Shown one piece after another: positions 8,362 through 16,522 of a stretch of 64,000 nucleotides of DNA. Every line of letters starts with the position of its first letter. The first letter of the stretch is position 1. The translations under genes and the position numbers were made by a program. Location: NCBI GenBank assembly GCA_016284315.1, contig JAEEOO010000012.1:1-64000 (forward strand), read 5' to 3'. This DNA is from Lachnospiraceae bacterium. Its GTDB lineage: Bacteria > Bacillota > Clostridia > Lachnospirales > Lachnospiraceae. The notes under the pieces were generated by a model. The model saw nothing but the letters and a program-made list of their open reading frames with translations. It made no database searches and was not told where the DNA came from.

Positions 8362-10998
8362 ATGGGCGTAATAATCAATACGGGGTTAATAGTATTCGGA
8401 GTACTGGGGCTTGTTATAGGCCTCAGTTACTTCGTTAAGGAAAAACTTGTGGGAGGTATCCGTTGGTTCATTTTGTTCCTGGGTATCTTTTCATGCGTTT
8501 GGTGCTGCGGATACGGAGCCATGGGCTTTACACCGAATCTGGAGTATGCCTTGGTGTATAGAAATATCGGTCTTGCCGGACTTCTTGGATTCTTAAGTAC
8601 CGAGGCAATCCTATTATTAACCATTCTCAATGTTCCTCTTCCTTTGAGGGTACTTTGTTCATCTATCTATATTTTTGCGGCTTTTTCAGACCTTGCTGTA
8701 TTCGGAAAGCCCGAAACAAATATCTTTGTCCGTATCGGAGACAGAACATCTTACTATTCCGTTCCCTGTTTTGAGAGAGAATATCACTATATTTATCTGG
8801 CAGTTATTGCAGTCAGCTTTATCCTTATCGATATTTTCTGGTTCATCAAAAAGAAGCCCAAGCGTGAGCTTGCTTTTGAGATCGAGGCTACCATCGCTAA
8901 CCTTTTGCTCATTGTCATGGCGATTCCCGATACCATCTTCCCCACCATAATAGAGCAGGCTATGCCGACTTCCGGTATCGGAGGTTTTATCTGTCTGTTC
9001 ATTATTTGGCGTGCGGCAAACGAAAATAATACCTTTAACATTACAATTAAAAACCTGGGTACTTATATTTATGAGTCAGTTAATACCGCTGTGCTTTTGT
9101 TTGACCAGTACGGAAAGCTGGAGATGGCAAACCACTTCGCCAGAGACCTTTTCGGTGGCGGTTTATTAAAGGGACAGAGGCTGGATGAGATCTTCGAGAT
9201 AGAAGATTTTGATTTTAAAGATGAGAAGTATCATTCCGGCAATTTTAGGACTGCTACGGTCGGCAGCAAGATTGAATGTGAAATTGAGGCTACATCCGTT
9301 TATGACAGATATAAGGAGCCTTTCTGTATCATCTACGTTATTCATGATATGACGGAGACGAACAAGCTTATTAATGATGCAAACGAGGCTAACCGTGCAA
9401 AGAGTAATTTCCTGGCCAGAATGTCTCACGAGATCCGTACACCTATAAATGCCATTTTAGGTCTCAACGAGATCATCATGAAACAGACGGACGATAAGGA
9501 AGTGCTTGCTTATTCTTCTCAGATCGTAAGCGCCGGAAAATCGCTCCTCAGCATTGTAAATGATATCCTTGACCTTTCAAGGATCGAGTCCGGAAAGGTT
9601 GAGCTCATTGAGGCGCCTTATAAGCTTTCTGTTCTTTTGAATGAGTGCTACAACCTCATAAGCGTAAAGGCATACGACCAAAACCTCGGTCTTAAGATCG
9701 ATGTGGATGAGCGCATTCCTTCGGGTTATGTGGGGGATGTGGTCAGAATTCGTCAGATCCTTGTTAACCTCCTTTCAAACGCGGTTAAGTACACTCCTCG
9801 CGGAACTGTAAGAATGAGGGTTACGGGATATACTAAAGATTCCGTATTCTACCTTAAATTTGCTGTCAGCGATACGGGTATCGGAATCAAGAGCGAAGAT
9901 ATTCCCAAGCTTTTTGAGAACTTTACAAGAATTGATGAGTTAAGGAACAAGAAGGTTGAAGGTAACGGACTGGGACTCTCAATCACTAAGAATCTTGTTG
10001 ATCTCATGAAGGGTGAAATGTCCGTAACCAGTGTTTACGGAGAAGGTTCAACTTTCACCGTCATTATTCCACAGCAGATCGAGAACATGGCTCCCGTCGG
10101 TCAGTACAGGCCTACGGAAGATACCAAGGAAAGTGATGTTAAGCCTGTTACCGTATTTGAAGCTCCCAATGCAAGGATCCTTGCGGTGGACGACGTAGAG
10201 ACTAACCTTGTGGTATTCTGCGGACTGCTTAAAAAGACCAAGATACAGATCGATACCGCATCCGATGGTTATGAGGCTATAAGGCTTGCAAAAGAGAATA
10301 AGTACGACATGATCTTTATGGATCACATGATGCCTGAGATGGACGGTGTGGAGACTCTCCACAGGATCAAAGCAGATCTTTCGGGACTCAACAGAGAGAC
10401 TCCTGTCATCATGCTTACCGCAAATGCCATCTATGGCGTAAAGGAAGAGTACTTGAGCGAAGGCTTTAACGATTATATCAGTAAGCCTTTGAGAGGCGAA
10501 GTACTTGAGGACACTGTCAGAAAATATCTTGAGAAGGAAGCTGCTGACGGCAAAGTAGAATTGCACGAGGAAGAGGTTCAGGTATCTACTCAAAAGAGCG
10601 CACCCCTTGAGTATTCGGTTGCACCCGAGAGCATGGCGGATAAAGAGGAATTTAGTAAGAAGTTCAGCGATTTTCTCGATGTTGATACAGCTCTAATGTA
10701 TAGCGGAAACGATGAAGAACTTTTCTATGAGATTGCAAAGTCTTATCTCAAGAATAACCTTACGGATAAGCTTAAGAGCTTCTTTGAATCCGGTGACTAT
10801 GAGAACTATAGGATCAAGGTTCACTCATTAAAGAGCTCATCTCTTAATATCGGCGCCATCAACATGTCAAAGGCTGCTACGGATATGGATGCTGCCATCA
10901 AGAGAAATGACATTGGTTATGTTGTGCTTCACCATAACGATCTTATGGCAGAGTATGCCCATGTTATAGATGGACTTAGAGCGACTATAGAAGAATAG
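8362..10998 (+). CDS. Hybrid sensor histidine kinase with receiver and HPt domains
   Basis: An 878-residue membrane hybrid kinase. About seven hydrophobic segments lie in residues 1-215, then a PAS-like region (about 235-330), HisKA with MSHEIRTP (phospho-acceptor H356), HATPase_c with the N box near 466-479 and DTGIGI (504-509), and VEGNGLGLS. A receiver domain follows with DD (610-611), phospho-acceptor D654 in FMDHMMPEMDG and K708. A C-terminal HPt has H821 in VHSLKSSSLNIG. The whole His-Asp-His relay is in one chain; no final DNA-binding regulator is adjacent. It lies 18 bases after the lone HPt gene, probably in the same operon. Confidence 0.95.
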   Translation: MGVIINTGLIVFGVLGLVIGLSYFVKEKLVGGIRWFILFLGIFSCVWCCGYGAMGFTPNLEYALVYRNIGLAGLLGFLSTEAILLLTILNVPLPLRVLCSSIYIFAAFSDLAVFGKPETNIFVRIGDRTSYYSVPCFEREYHYIYLAVIAVSFILIDIFWFIKKKPKRELAFEIEATIANLLLIVMAIPDTIFPTIIEQAMPTSGIGGFICLFIIWRAANENNTFNITIKNLGTYIYESVNTAVLLFDQYGKLEMANHFARDLFGGGLLKGQRLDEIFEIEDFDFKDEKYHSGNFRTATVGSKIECEIEATSVYDRYKEPFCIIYVIHDMTETNKLINDANEANRAKSNFLARMSHEIRTPINAILGLNEIIMKQTDDKEVLAYSSQIVSAGKSLLSIVNDILDLSRIESGKVELIEAPYKLSVLLNECYNLISVKAYDQNLGLKIDVDERIPSGYVGDVVRIRQILVNLLSNAVKYTPRGTVRMRVTGYTKDSVFYLKFAVSDTGIGIKSEDIPKLFENFTRIDELRNKKVEGNGLGLSITKNLVDLMKGEMSVTSVYGEGSTFTVIIPQQIENMAPVGQYRPTEDTKESDVKPVTVFEAPNARILAVDDVETNLVVFCGLLKKTKIQIDTASDGYEAIRLAKENKYDMIFMDHMMPEMDGVETLHRIKADLSGLNRETPVIMLTANAIYGVKEEYLSEGFNDYISKPLRGEVLEDTVRKYLEKEAADGKVELHEEEVQVSTQKSAPLEYSVAPESMADKEEFSKKFSDFLDVDTALMYSGNDEELFYEIAKSYLKNNLTDKLKSFFESGDYENYRIKVHSLKSSSLNIGAINMSKAATDMDAAIKRNDIGYVVLHHNDLMAEYAHVIDGLRATIEE

Positions 10999-11013
10999 TG
11001 ATTGAGAAGTTAA

Positions 11014-11784
11014 ATGGAACTTGAAGTTATCGCAAAAATGCATAGCCCCATGGTTGAAAAGTTCGGGCTGCCGCGACAGTCGGGACTGGCTAAGGACCTT
11101 AAGGGCACTATTGTTTTTGAAAAGAAATATGCAGATCCCGAAGCCGTAAAGGGGCTTGAAGGATATGATTATATCTGGGTTTTGTGGGAGTTTGAGGGAG
11201 TGAAGAGAGAAGAGAAATCTTTGCCTGATGAGGCAGGTTTAAGTGATCCTACTCCATCACACTTTAGGGCAAAGGTACGGCCTCCCCGCCTTGGCGGAAA
11301 TGAGTATATGGGTGTCTTTGCAACCCGCTCACCATTTAGACCAAATCCCATCGGAATGAGCTGTGTAAAGCTTGAAAAAGTGGAGATAACTGCAGATGGG
11401 CCTGTGCTACATGTTCTTGGGGCAGATCTACGGGACGGGACTCCAATATTTGATATAAAGCCTTATTTGCCCTATACTGAGGCACATCCGGACGCAAGGG
11501 GTGGATTTACGGATACAACCAAAGGTTATGAGCTGGAAGTTGATTTTCCGGAGGAGTTGAAAGACAGATTTATTGGTATGATCCGCGCGGAAAAGAGTGA
11601 AGATGATGCTTCTGCTGAGATTAGCGCAGTTACGGAAATTCTTTCCCAGGATCCCCGCCCTGCATATCATGACGATCCGGAACGTGTTTATGGAATGAGA
11701 TATGACAGGTTCAATATCAAGTTCCGAGTAGACGGTGGCAAGGCTATCGTTGAAGAGATAGAAGATACTAAAGAGACGAAATAG
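11014..11784 (+). CDS. trmO: tRNA (N6-threonylcarbamoyladenosine37-N6)-methyltransferase TrmO
   Basis: 256 residues of the TrmO/TsaA (UPF0066, VirR/YaeB) family, which methylates t6A37 in tRNA using SAM. Family landmarks: GLPRQSGLA near residue 20, YDYIWVLWEF, the strong signature RPPRLGG followed by GVFATRSPFRPNPIG, and LRDGTPIFDIKPYLPY. A C-terminal extension resembling the usual TrmO small domain follows, ending in DRFNIKFRVDG. It starts 15 bases after the hybrid kinase and 50 bases before the fRMsr gene. Confidence 0.93.
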   Translation: MELEVIAKMHSPMVEKFGLPRQSGLAKDLKGTIVFEKKYADPEAVKGLEGYDYIWVLWEFEGVKREEKSLPDEAGLSDPTPSHFRAKVRPPRLGGNEYMGVFATRSPFRPNPIGMSCVKLEKVEITADGPVLHVLGADLRDGTPIFDIKPYLPYTEAHPDARGGFTDTTKGYELEVDFPEELKDRFIGMIRAEKSEDDASAEISAVTEILSQDPRPAYHDDPERVYGMRYDRFNIKFRVDGGKAIVEEIEDTKETK

Positions 11785-11834
11785 TCTATAAATAATAAAC
11801 ATAAGAGAATTTTTACGGCAAAGGAATTACTAAC

Positions 11835-12287
11835 ATGACAGATTATAAGCTTTTATGTGAACAGATGAGATCACTGGCGGAGGATGAGCCCCACTTTATG
11901 CCGGTTCTTGCCAATGCATCGGCCCTTATCAATGAGGAACTCGAAGATCTTAACTGGGCGGGATTTTATCTCATGAACAAGGGATCCCTCCTTCTTGGCC
12001 CCTTTCAGGGAAAAACCGCATGTATAAGAATAGCCCTTGGAAAAGGCGTATGCGGAACGGCAGCTGAGAAAGACGAAACTCAGGTTGTTGCCGATGTTCA
12101 TCAATTCCCGGGACATATCGCTTGTGACGGCGCCTCAAATTCCGAGATCGTCGTCCCCATCCATTCAAACGGAAAAGTGATCGGTGTCCTCGACATCGAC
12201 AGCCCCAAGTTCAACCGATTCTCCGCTGCCGATAAAGCCGGCCTCGAAGCCTTCGTCAAAGTCCTGGAAGAAGTAACGGAGTTTTGA
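11835..12287 (+). CDS. Free methionine-(R)-sulfoxide reductase (GAF domain)
   Basis: 150 residues, a single GAF domain of the fRMsr (YebR) type. Family residues are visible: LNWAGFYL, GPFQGKTACIRI, GKGVCGTAA and HIACDGASNSEIVVPI, giving three cysteines in the positions expected for the catalytic and resolving cysteines. It would reduce free Met-R-sulfoxide with thioredoxin. MsrA, which repairs the S isomer, is encoded about 5 kb downstream. The TGA stop at 12285-12287 is also the first three bases of a GC-rich palindromic repeat. Confidence 0.92.
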   Translation: MTDYKLLCEQMRSLAEDEPHFMPVLANASALINEELEDLNWAGFYLMNKGSLLLGPFQGKTACIRIALGKGVCGTAAEKDETQVVADVHQFPGHIACDGASNSEIVVPIHSNGKVIGVLDIDSPKFNRFSAADKAGLEAFVKVLEEVTEF

Positions 12288-12345
12288 CACCCGGGGACGG
12301 AGTTGAGTGGACATTTTTGACCACTGGGGACGGAGTCAGGTGGTC
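12285..12345. repeat. GC-rich palindromic repeat, tandem pair (locus A)
   Basis: Two head-to-tail units: 12285-12313 and 12318-12345, each built as arm, a CGGGGACGGAGT-type core and complementary arm. The second unit has matching arms GACCAC and GTGGTC. The same core recurs at 20025-20053, 52517-52575 and 54188-54258. The first unit begins on the stop codon of the fRMsr gene. Short, intergenic, palindromic and dispersed, it resembles a REP/BIME-type element. Confidence 0.8.
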
Positions 12346-12352
12346 TTTTTTG

Positions 12353-12361
12353 TGGTATAAT
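12353..12361 (+). promoter_or_regulatory. Extended -10 promoter for the PPDK_N-type gene
   Basis: TGGTATAAT gives a TATAAT box at 12356-12361 with a TGn extension. No good -35 is seen at the expected distance, where the repeat element lies. The predicted start point falls right before the hairpin at 12371-12406. Confidence 0.6.
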
Positions 12362-12370
12362 ATAGACGAA

Positions 12371-12406
12371 GCAAAGGCGCTTGAAATAGGCGCTCTTTGC
12401 TTTTTT
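12371..12406 (+). terminator. Intrinsic terminator-like hairpin in the leader (possible attenuator)
   Basis: GCAAAGGCGC (12371-12380) pairs with GCGCTCTTTGC (12390-12400; one extra T), followed by six T residues. It lies about 10 bases after the -10 box and 43 bases before ATG 12449. It could end transcripts from trmO-fRMsr, or attenuate the new transcript at once. Confidence 0.75.
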
Positions 12407-12448
12407 GTTTATAAGGAGTTGCGAAGAGTAGCATTGGAGGGACAAACT

Positions 12449-15031
12449 ATGGCTGCATTTGAACGCGTTTTGTCCGGAATTCCGGAGATGGATAAGGCTC
12501 TTGATAATATAAGGCTTGGAGACAATGTTGTCTTTAGAGTCTCTGACCTTTCTGAGTTTAAATTGTTTGTAGACCCTTACGTTGAGCAGGCGAAAAAGGA
12601 CAAGCGAAATATTATTTATTTCAGGTTTGCCAGCCATGAACCTTTGGTGGAAGACTGTACCGAAGTAAAGACTTATAACGTTCCACTGACACACCGCTTT
12701 GAAACCTTTACTGTGGACATCCACAATATCATCGAACAAGAAGGTAAGGATGCCTTCTATGTTTTTGATTGCTTGTCCGAGCTTCAGATCCGCTGGGCCA
12801 CAGACCTTATGATGGGTAATTTCTTTAGGGTCACATGCCCGTTTCTTTTTATTCTTGATACTGTAGCTTTCTTCCCGATAATCAGGGGAAAGCATTCTTT
12901 TCACGCGGTCAATAAGATCCTTAATACAACTCAGCTTTTTCTTGACGTTTATTCTGATGAAAAAAATGTATATGTTCGTCCCGAAAAGGTTTGGAACAGG
13001 GATTCGGAGACCATGTTCCTGCCTCATATTTACAAAAAGGAAGAAGGCACATTTAGACCGATATTGGACGGTGTACAATCAAGCCGTTTTTATAGGCTCC
13101 TAAATGAGTTTCAAAGGCCGGGAGAAGAGCAGTACATCGACTTCTGGGATAAATTCTTTAATACTGCCAAAACCCAATATGACAGCAAGATGGACATGAC
13201 AGAGTCCTGTAACATGATGTGCAATATCATGATGACCAGAGACGAAAAGATGAGGCTTATGGTAAAAAAGCATTTTAAGCCCGAGGATTATTTTGCTACT
13301 AGAAGCCATATGATAGGCACGGGTCTTGTTGGCGGAAAGGCCTGCGGTATGCTTCTTGCAAGAGCGATAATCCGTAACGTAAGCCCTGAGATCAATGAGG
13401 TTATGGAGCCCCATGATTCCTTCTTTGTGGGCTCGGATGTATATTATACATATATCGTTGATAATGAGTTCTGGGATCTGCGCATCAGGCAGAGGACGGA
13501 TGAGGAGTATTTTTCTGTTGCAGATGAGTTTGCGGAAAAATTAAAAACAGGATCATTCTCCGAGGATCTCGAGACGCAGTTTAAACATATTCTTGAGTAC
13601 TACGGGCAGGATCCGTTTATAGTGCGTTCCAGCAGTATCCTCGAGGATGGTTTTGGAAATGCCTTCGCCGGCAAATATGAATCGGTTTTTTGCGCAAACA
13701 GAGGTACCTTAGAGGAAAGGCTTGAGGAATTTGAAAATGCCATAAGGACGGTTTATGCCAGCACCATGAGTCTTTCTGCGCTTGATTACAGAAAAAGACG
13801 TGGCCTTGAAAAACGTGATGAGCAGATGGCACTGCTTATACAGAGGGTTTCGGGTTCTTATTACGGACCTTATTATATGCCCTGCGCTGCAGGTGTCGGA
13901 TATTCCTACAGCCCTTATAAATTCCTGGCAGGGATCGATCAAAAAGCAGGAATGCTTAGGCTGGTAATGGGACTTGGAACATCTGCTGTTGATAGAACCA
14001 TTGGTTCGTATCCGAGACTTGTCAGTCTTGATATGCCGGAAGTAACTTCTTCTGTTACTGTGGCGGAAAAGCATCAGTTTTCTCAGAGGGCTGTTGAGGC
14101 GGTGGATGTAAATGAGCATAAGCTGAAACGCCTTGAGCTGAAAGAAGTTGAGGGCAAACTGCCTATATACATGATCAATACGCTTCTTGAACATGACTAT
14201 GAGGTGGAAGATTCATTAAGAGAGCGGGGCATCAACCGGGATGTGAGGTTTATCTCATGCAAAGGTCTTGTGAAAAAAGAGATCATAATGAAGCAGATGC
14301 AGCAGCTGATGCAGATCATACAGGAAGAATATGAGCATCCTGTAGACATTGAATTTACAATGAATCTTTCGGAAAATGGGGAGTATTCTATAAACCTTTT
14401 ACAGTGCAGGCCACTTCAGGTTTTTAAGGACACAGCGGCTGTTACTGTTCCTGAAAGCGTTCCGGAGGAAAACATTATTCTTGAAACCATTGGTTCTTCC
14501 ATGGGGCTTTCTAGAAGCGTTCCTATCGATCTTGTAGTCTATGTTGATCCGAAGGCGTATTATGAAATGCCATATGCTGACAAGCCAAACATCGCAAGGA
14601 TCATAGGTAAGGTGAACTGGACTTTCAGAGGTCAGAACAGGCATATGATGCTCATGGTTCCGGGTCGTATAGGAACATCATCTCCTGAACTCGGAGTTCC
14701 CACTACATTTGCTGACATAAGCGAATTTGAGGCGGTTTGTGAAATAGAGGAAAAGGAAGCGGGTTATAATCCGGAGCTGTCTTATGGAAGCCATATCTTC
14801 CAGGATCTTGTTGAGGCAGACATCCTTTACACTGCAGTTTTTGCCAATGAAAAGACACAGCATTTTTCACCGGATAAACTAAAAGGCTTTACAAATATCA
14901 TTTCTGAATTCAGCGATTCAGACAAGGATACTGATATTGTTAAAATCTTTGATATGAAAGGCTCTGAATGTAGCCTGCTTTATGATCTTGAAAACAATCA
15001 TCTGCTCCTACAAAAGACTACAAAATCTTAA
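12449..15031 (+). CDS. PEP/pyruvate-binding (PPDK N-terminal) domain protein
   Basis: 860 residues from the ATG after TTGGAGGGACAAACT; upstream in-frame codons run through the repeat and leader hairpin and are not coding. Residues about 1-230 resemble a RecA/KaiC-like fold (GIPEMDKALDNIRLGDNV) without a proper P-loop. Residues about 290-660 match the ATP-grasp N-terminal domain of pyruvate phosphate dikinase: TGLVGGKACGMLLA, IVRSSSILEDGFGNAFAGK (R393) and the closing LLQCRPLQVF. The swivelling phospho-His and PEP-binding domains of true PPDK are not seen; a tail of about 200 residues (GTSSPELGVPTTFADIS) follows. It is therefore unlikely to be a complete PPDK, and the substrate is unknown. Confidence 0.85.
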   Translation: MAAFERVLSGIPEMDKALDNIRLGDNVVFRVSDLSEFKLFVDPYVEQAKKDKRNIIYFRFASHEPLVEDCTEVKTYNVPLTHRFETFTVDIHNIIEQEGKDAFYVFDCLSELQIRWATDLMMGNFFRVTCPFLFILDTVAFFPIIRGKHSFHAVNKILNTTQLFLDVYSDEKNVYVRPEKVWNRDSETMFLPHIYKKEEGTFRPILDGVQSSRFYRLLNEFQRPGEEQYIDFWDKFFNTAKTQYDSKMDMTESCNMMCNIMMTRDEKMRLMVKKHFKPEDYFATRSHMIGTGLVGGKACGMLLARAIIRNVSPEINEVMEPHDSFFVGSDVYYTYIVDNEFWDLRIRQRTDEEYFSVADEFAEKLKTGSFSEDLETQFKHILEYYGQDPFIVRSSSILEDGFGNAFAGKYESVFCANRGTLEERLEEFENAIRTVYASTMSLSALDYRKRRGLEKRDEQMALLIQRVSGSYYGPYYMPCAAGVGYSYSPYKFLAGIDQKAGMLRLVMGLGTSAVDRTIGSYPRLVSLDMPEVTSSVTVAEKHQFSQRAVEAVDVNEHKLKRLELKEVEGKLPIYMINTLLEHDYEVEDSLRERGINRDVRFISCKGLVKKEIIMKQMQQLMQIIQEEYEHPVDIEFTMNLSENGEYSINLLQCRPLQVFKDTAAVTVPESVPEENIILETIGSSMGLSRSVPIDLVVYVDPKAYYEMPYADKPNIARIIGKVNWTFRGQNRHMMLMVPGRIGTSSPELGVPTTFADISEFEAVCEIEEKEAGYNPELSYGSHIFQDLVEADILYTAVFANEKTQHFSPDKLKGFTNIISEFSDSDKDTDIVKIFDMKGSECSLLYDLENNHLLLQKTTKS

Positions 15032-15037
15032 GAATTT

Positions 15038-15072
15038 GTTCGATTGATTTACTCGAACAGCTGTTCTATAAT
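15038..15072 (+). promoter_or_regulatory. SOS-type promoter with LexA-like operator
   Basis: The -35 TTGATT (15044-15049), exactly 17 bases, then -10 TATAAT (15067-15072). Inside the spacer lies the perfect palindrome GAACAGCTGTTC (15055-15066), which fits the Firmicute LexA pattern GAAC-N4-GTTC and abuts the -10. GTTCGA (15038-15043) and TCGAAC (15053-15058) form a second inverted pair. The preceding 18 bases TTAAGAATTTGTTCGATT recur before the Y-family polymerase at 52633-52650. Confidence 0.75.
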
Positions 15073-15078
15073 AAATTT

Positions 15079-15150
15079 ATGAATGAGATATCAATGGTAC
15101 CATGCTTATTCAAATTTATGTACGGAGGGTTTTTACAAGTCGACTTTTAG
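15079..15150 (+). other. Possible 23-codon leader ORF in frame with the Rpn gene
   Basis: An ATG 6 bases after the -10 box opens 23 codons (MNEISMVPCLFKFMYGGFL...) ending with TAG at 15148-15150, in the same frame as the Rpn gene that starts at 15163. TTTATGAATGA occurs at both starts (15076-15086 and 15160-15170). It may be a leaderless micro-ORF or the trace of an 84-base insertion or duplication. Coding status is unproven. Confidence 0.3.
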
Positions 15151-15162
15151 TTTTACGTTTTT

Positions 15163-16020
15163 ATGAATGAAGTAAGACGTGATATTCAGAATACGGTTTT
15201 TATGGATCTTTTCGGAAGGAAAGATAAGAAATATTTAATCCAGTTATACCAGGCACTGCATCCGGAAGATGTTTCTGCCACAATAGATGATCTTGATCTT
15301 GTTACGATTGAAAATATAATAACCAATGGCATATACAATGACCTTGGATTTCTCGCAAGGAAAAAGCTTGTGATTCTCATTGAGGCTCAGAGTACATGGA
15401 GTCCCAATATTATCTTAAGGATTTTTATGTACCTCGCTAAGACGTACAATGAGTATATCTTCAATAACCCGGAATTAAAGGCGAAACTTTACAGTAACTC
15501 TAAAATCGAGGTGCCGAAACCGGAGTTGTATGTTCTTTACACGGGAGAAAAAGGGAATAAGCCGGAGATCTTATCGCTTAGGGAAGAGTTCTTTTCAACA
15601 TCTGAATTTTTGATTGACCTTCAAGCGAAAGTCATCTTTGCGGAAAAGGGAAGAAGGGACATAATCGGGCAGTATATTAGCTTTTGTGTAGTTGTAAAAG
15701 AGCAGTTTTTGTTGCATAATGATAAAAAGAAAGCAATTGCGGAAGCCATTCGGATTTGCATTGAGAATGACGATCTTGCAGAGTATCTGACGCAACACAG
15801 GAAGGAGGTAGAGGACGTTATGTTTACTTTACTTACCCAAGAAGAAGCTACGGAAAGTTATGGTTACCTCCAGAGGATGGAGGGACGCACCGAAGCGCTT
15901 GCAGCAACAATTAATCTGTTGAAACCTGTTTATAAGGATTTCGACTCTCTTTATAGGGCACTTATCACTCAGGATGCATATGCTAATCTCACAGAAGATG
16001 AGGTAAGGAAATACTATTGA
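15163..16020 (+). CDS. Rpn family recombination-promoting nuclease / PD-(D/E)XK transposase-like protein
   Basis: 285 residues. The opening RDIQNTVFMDLFG and the core NDLGFLARKKLVILIEAQS (with D60, E74 and Q76) mark the PD-(D/E)XK nuclease fold of the Rpn/YhgA and PDDEXK transposase-like family. Rpn proteins in enterobacteria are Ca- or Mg-dependent DNA endonucleases that raise RecA-independent recombination; the role here is inferred. It ends with the usual variable helical tail (LTEDEVRKYY). The start lacks a ribosome site just upstream; the nearest GGAGGG is 34 bases away. The gene lies behind an SOS-type promoter and before an intrinsic terminator. Confidence 0.88.
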   Translation: MNEVRRDIQNTVFMDLFGRKDKKYLIQLYQALHPEDVSATIDDLDLVTIENIITNGIYNDLGFLARKKLVILIEAQSTWSPNIILRIFMYLAKTYNEYIFNNPELKAKLYSNSKIEVPKPELYVLYTGEKGNKPEILSLREEFFSTSEFLIDLQAKVIFAEKGRRDIIGQYISFCVVVKEQFLLHNDKKKAIAEAIRICIENDDLAEYLTQHRKEVEDVMFTLLTQEEATESYGYLQRMEGRTEALAATINLLKPVYKDFDSLYRALITQDAYANLTEDEVRKYY

Positions 16021-16053
16021 TGTAGAGTTACCTACGTAGTTCCGAATATATTC

Positions 16054-16090
16054 AAAGACTCAGATCTGTATAAGATTTGAGTCTTTTATT
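16054..16090 (+). terminator. Rho-independent terminator after the Rpn gene
   Basis: AAAGACTCAGATCT (16054-16067) pairs with AGATTTGAGTCTTT (16073-16086) around a short loop, followed by a T-rich run. A near copy lies at 18720-18755. Confidence 0.88.
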
Positions 16091-16135
16091 TAAATATTGG
16101 GACAGTCTGAAATTATGAGAGAGGTTGAGAATTAC

Positions 16136-16522
16136 ATGAAAAAGGTATATGCAACACTTATTCTATTACTTACGATCATATCATTAGTTGGATGCGGTTA
16201 TTCATCCAGTTACAAAGCTACTGGATTTGTACATTCAAATCATGGATCAGAAGCAGATATGAGCTTTGGATCATTTGACGGACGCATGGTTTTTAAGCTG
16301 AAAAGCTCAGGTGAAGGAGATATAACCTACAAAGCAAAACTGGAGTCCGGAAGCGCAAAGGTTTACTATGATTATTTTGGAACAAAAGAGGAACTGTTTG
16401 CTATTGGCGATGGTGAGGGAGTTGATTCACATGGCGGATATGTCGAAAAAGGCTATGTTTACATCATTGTAGAGACAGAAGGAAAGTGCACTAACGGGGA
16501 ATTTTGGTTCTGTATAGAATAA
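16136..16522 (+). CDS. Small lipoprotein of unknown function
   Basis: 128 residues. The N-terminus MKKVYATLILLLTIISLVGC is a lipoprotein signal with lipobox LVGC, so the mature protein should be anchored on the outer face of the membrane. The mature part is Gly- and Ser-rich and probably beta, with no recognised domain. The ATG at 16136 was chosen because it starts the signal peptide and follows a GAGAGGTTGAG site; the upstream in-frame ATG at 16097 would spoil the signal. Confidence 0.78.
   Translation: MKKVYATLILLLTIISLVGCGYSSSYKATGFVHSNHGSEADMSFGSFDGRMVFKLKSSGEGDITYKAKLESGSAKVYYDYFGTKEELFAIGDGEGVDSHGGYVEKGYVYIIVETEGKCTNGEFWFCIE

Noticed and set aside
12284-12448. N-terminal extension of the PPDK_N-type protein (reading through the repeat)
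   Set aside because: The 55 extra codons come from the palindromic repeat, the -10 box and a terminator hairpin; the ATG at 12449 has a proper GGAGG site.
12101-13078. Long minus-strand open frame opposite the fRMsr and PPDK_N-type genes
   Set aside because: It is antisense to two well-supported genes, crosses the repeat and terminator and resembles no family.
15163-16020. Complete insertion sequence around the Rpn gene
   Set aside because: No terminal inverted repeats or target duplications flank the gene; the palindrome there is an operator and the downstream hairpin a terminator.
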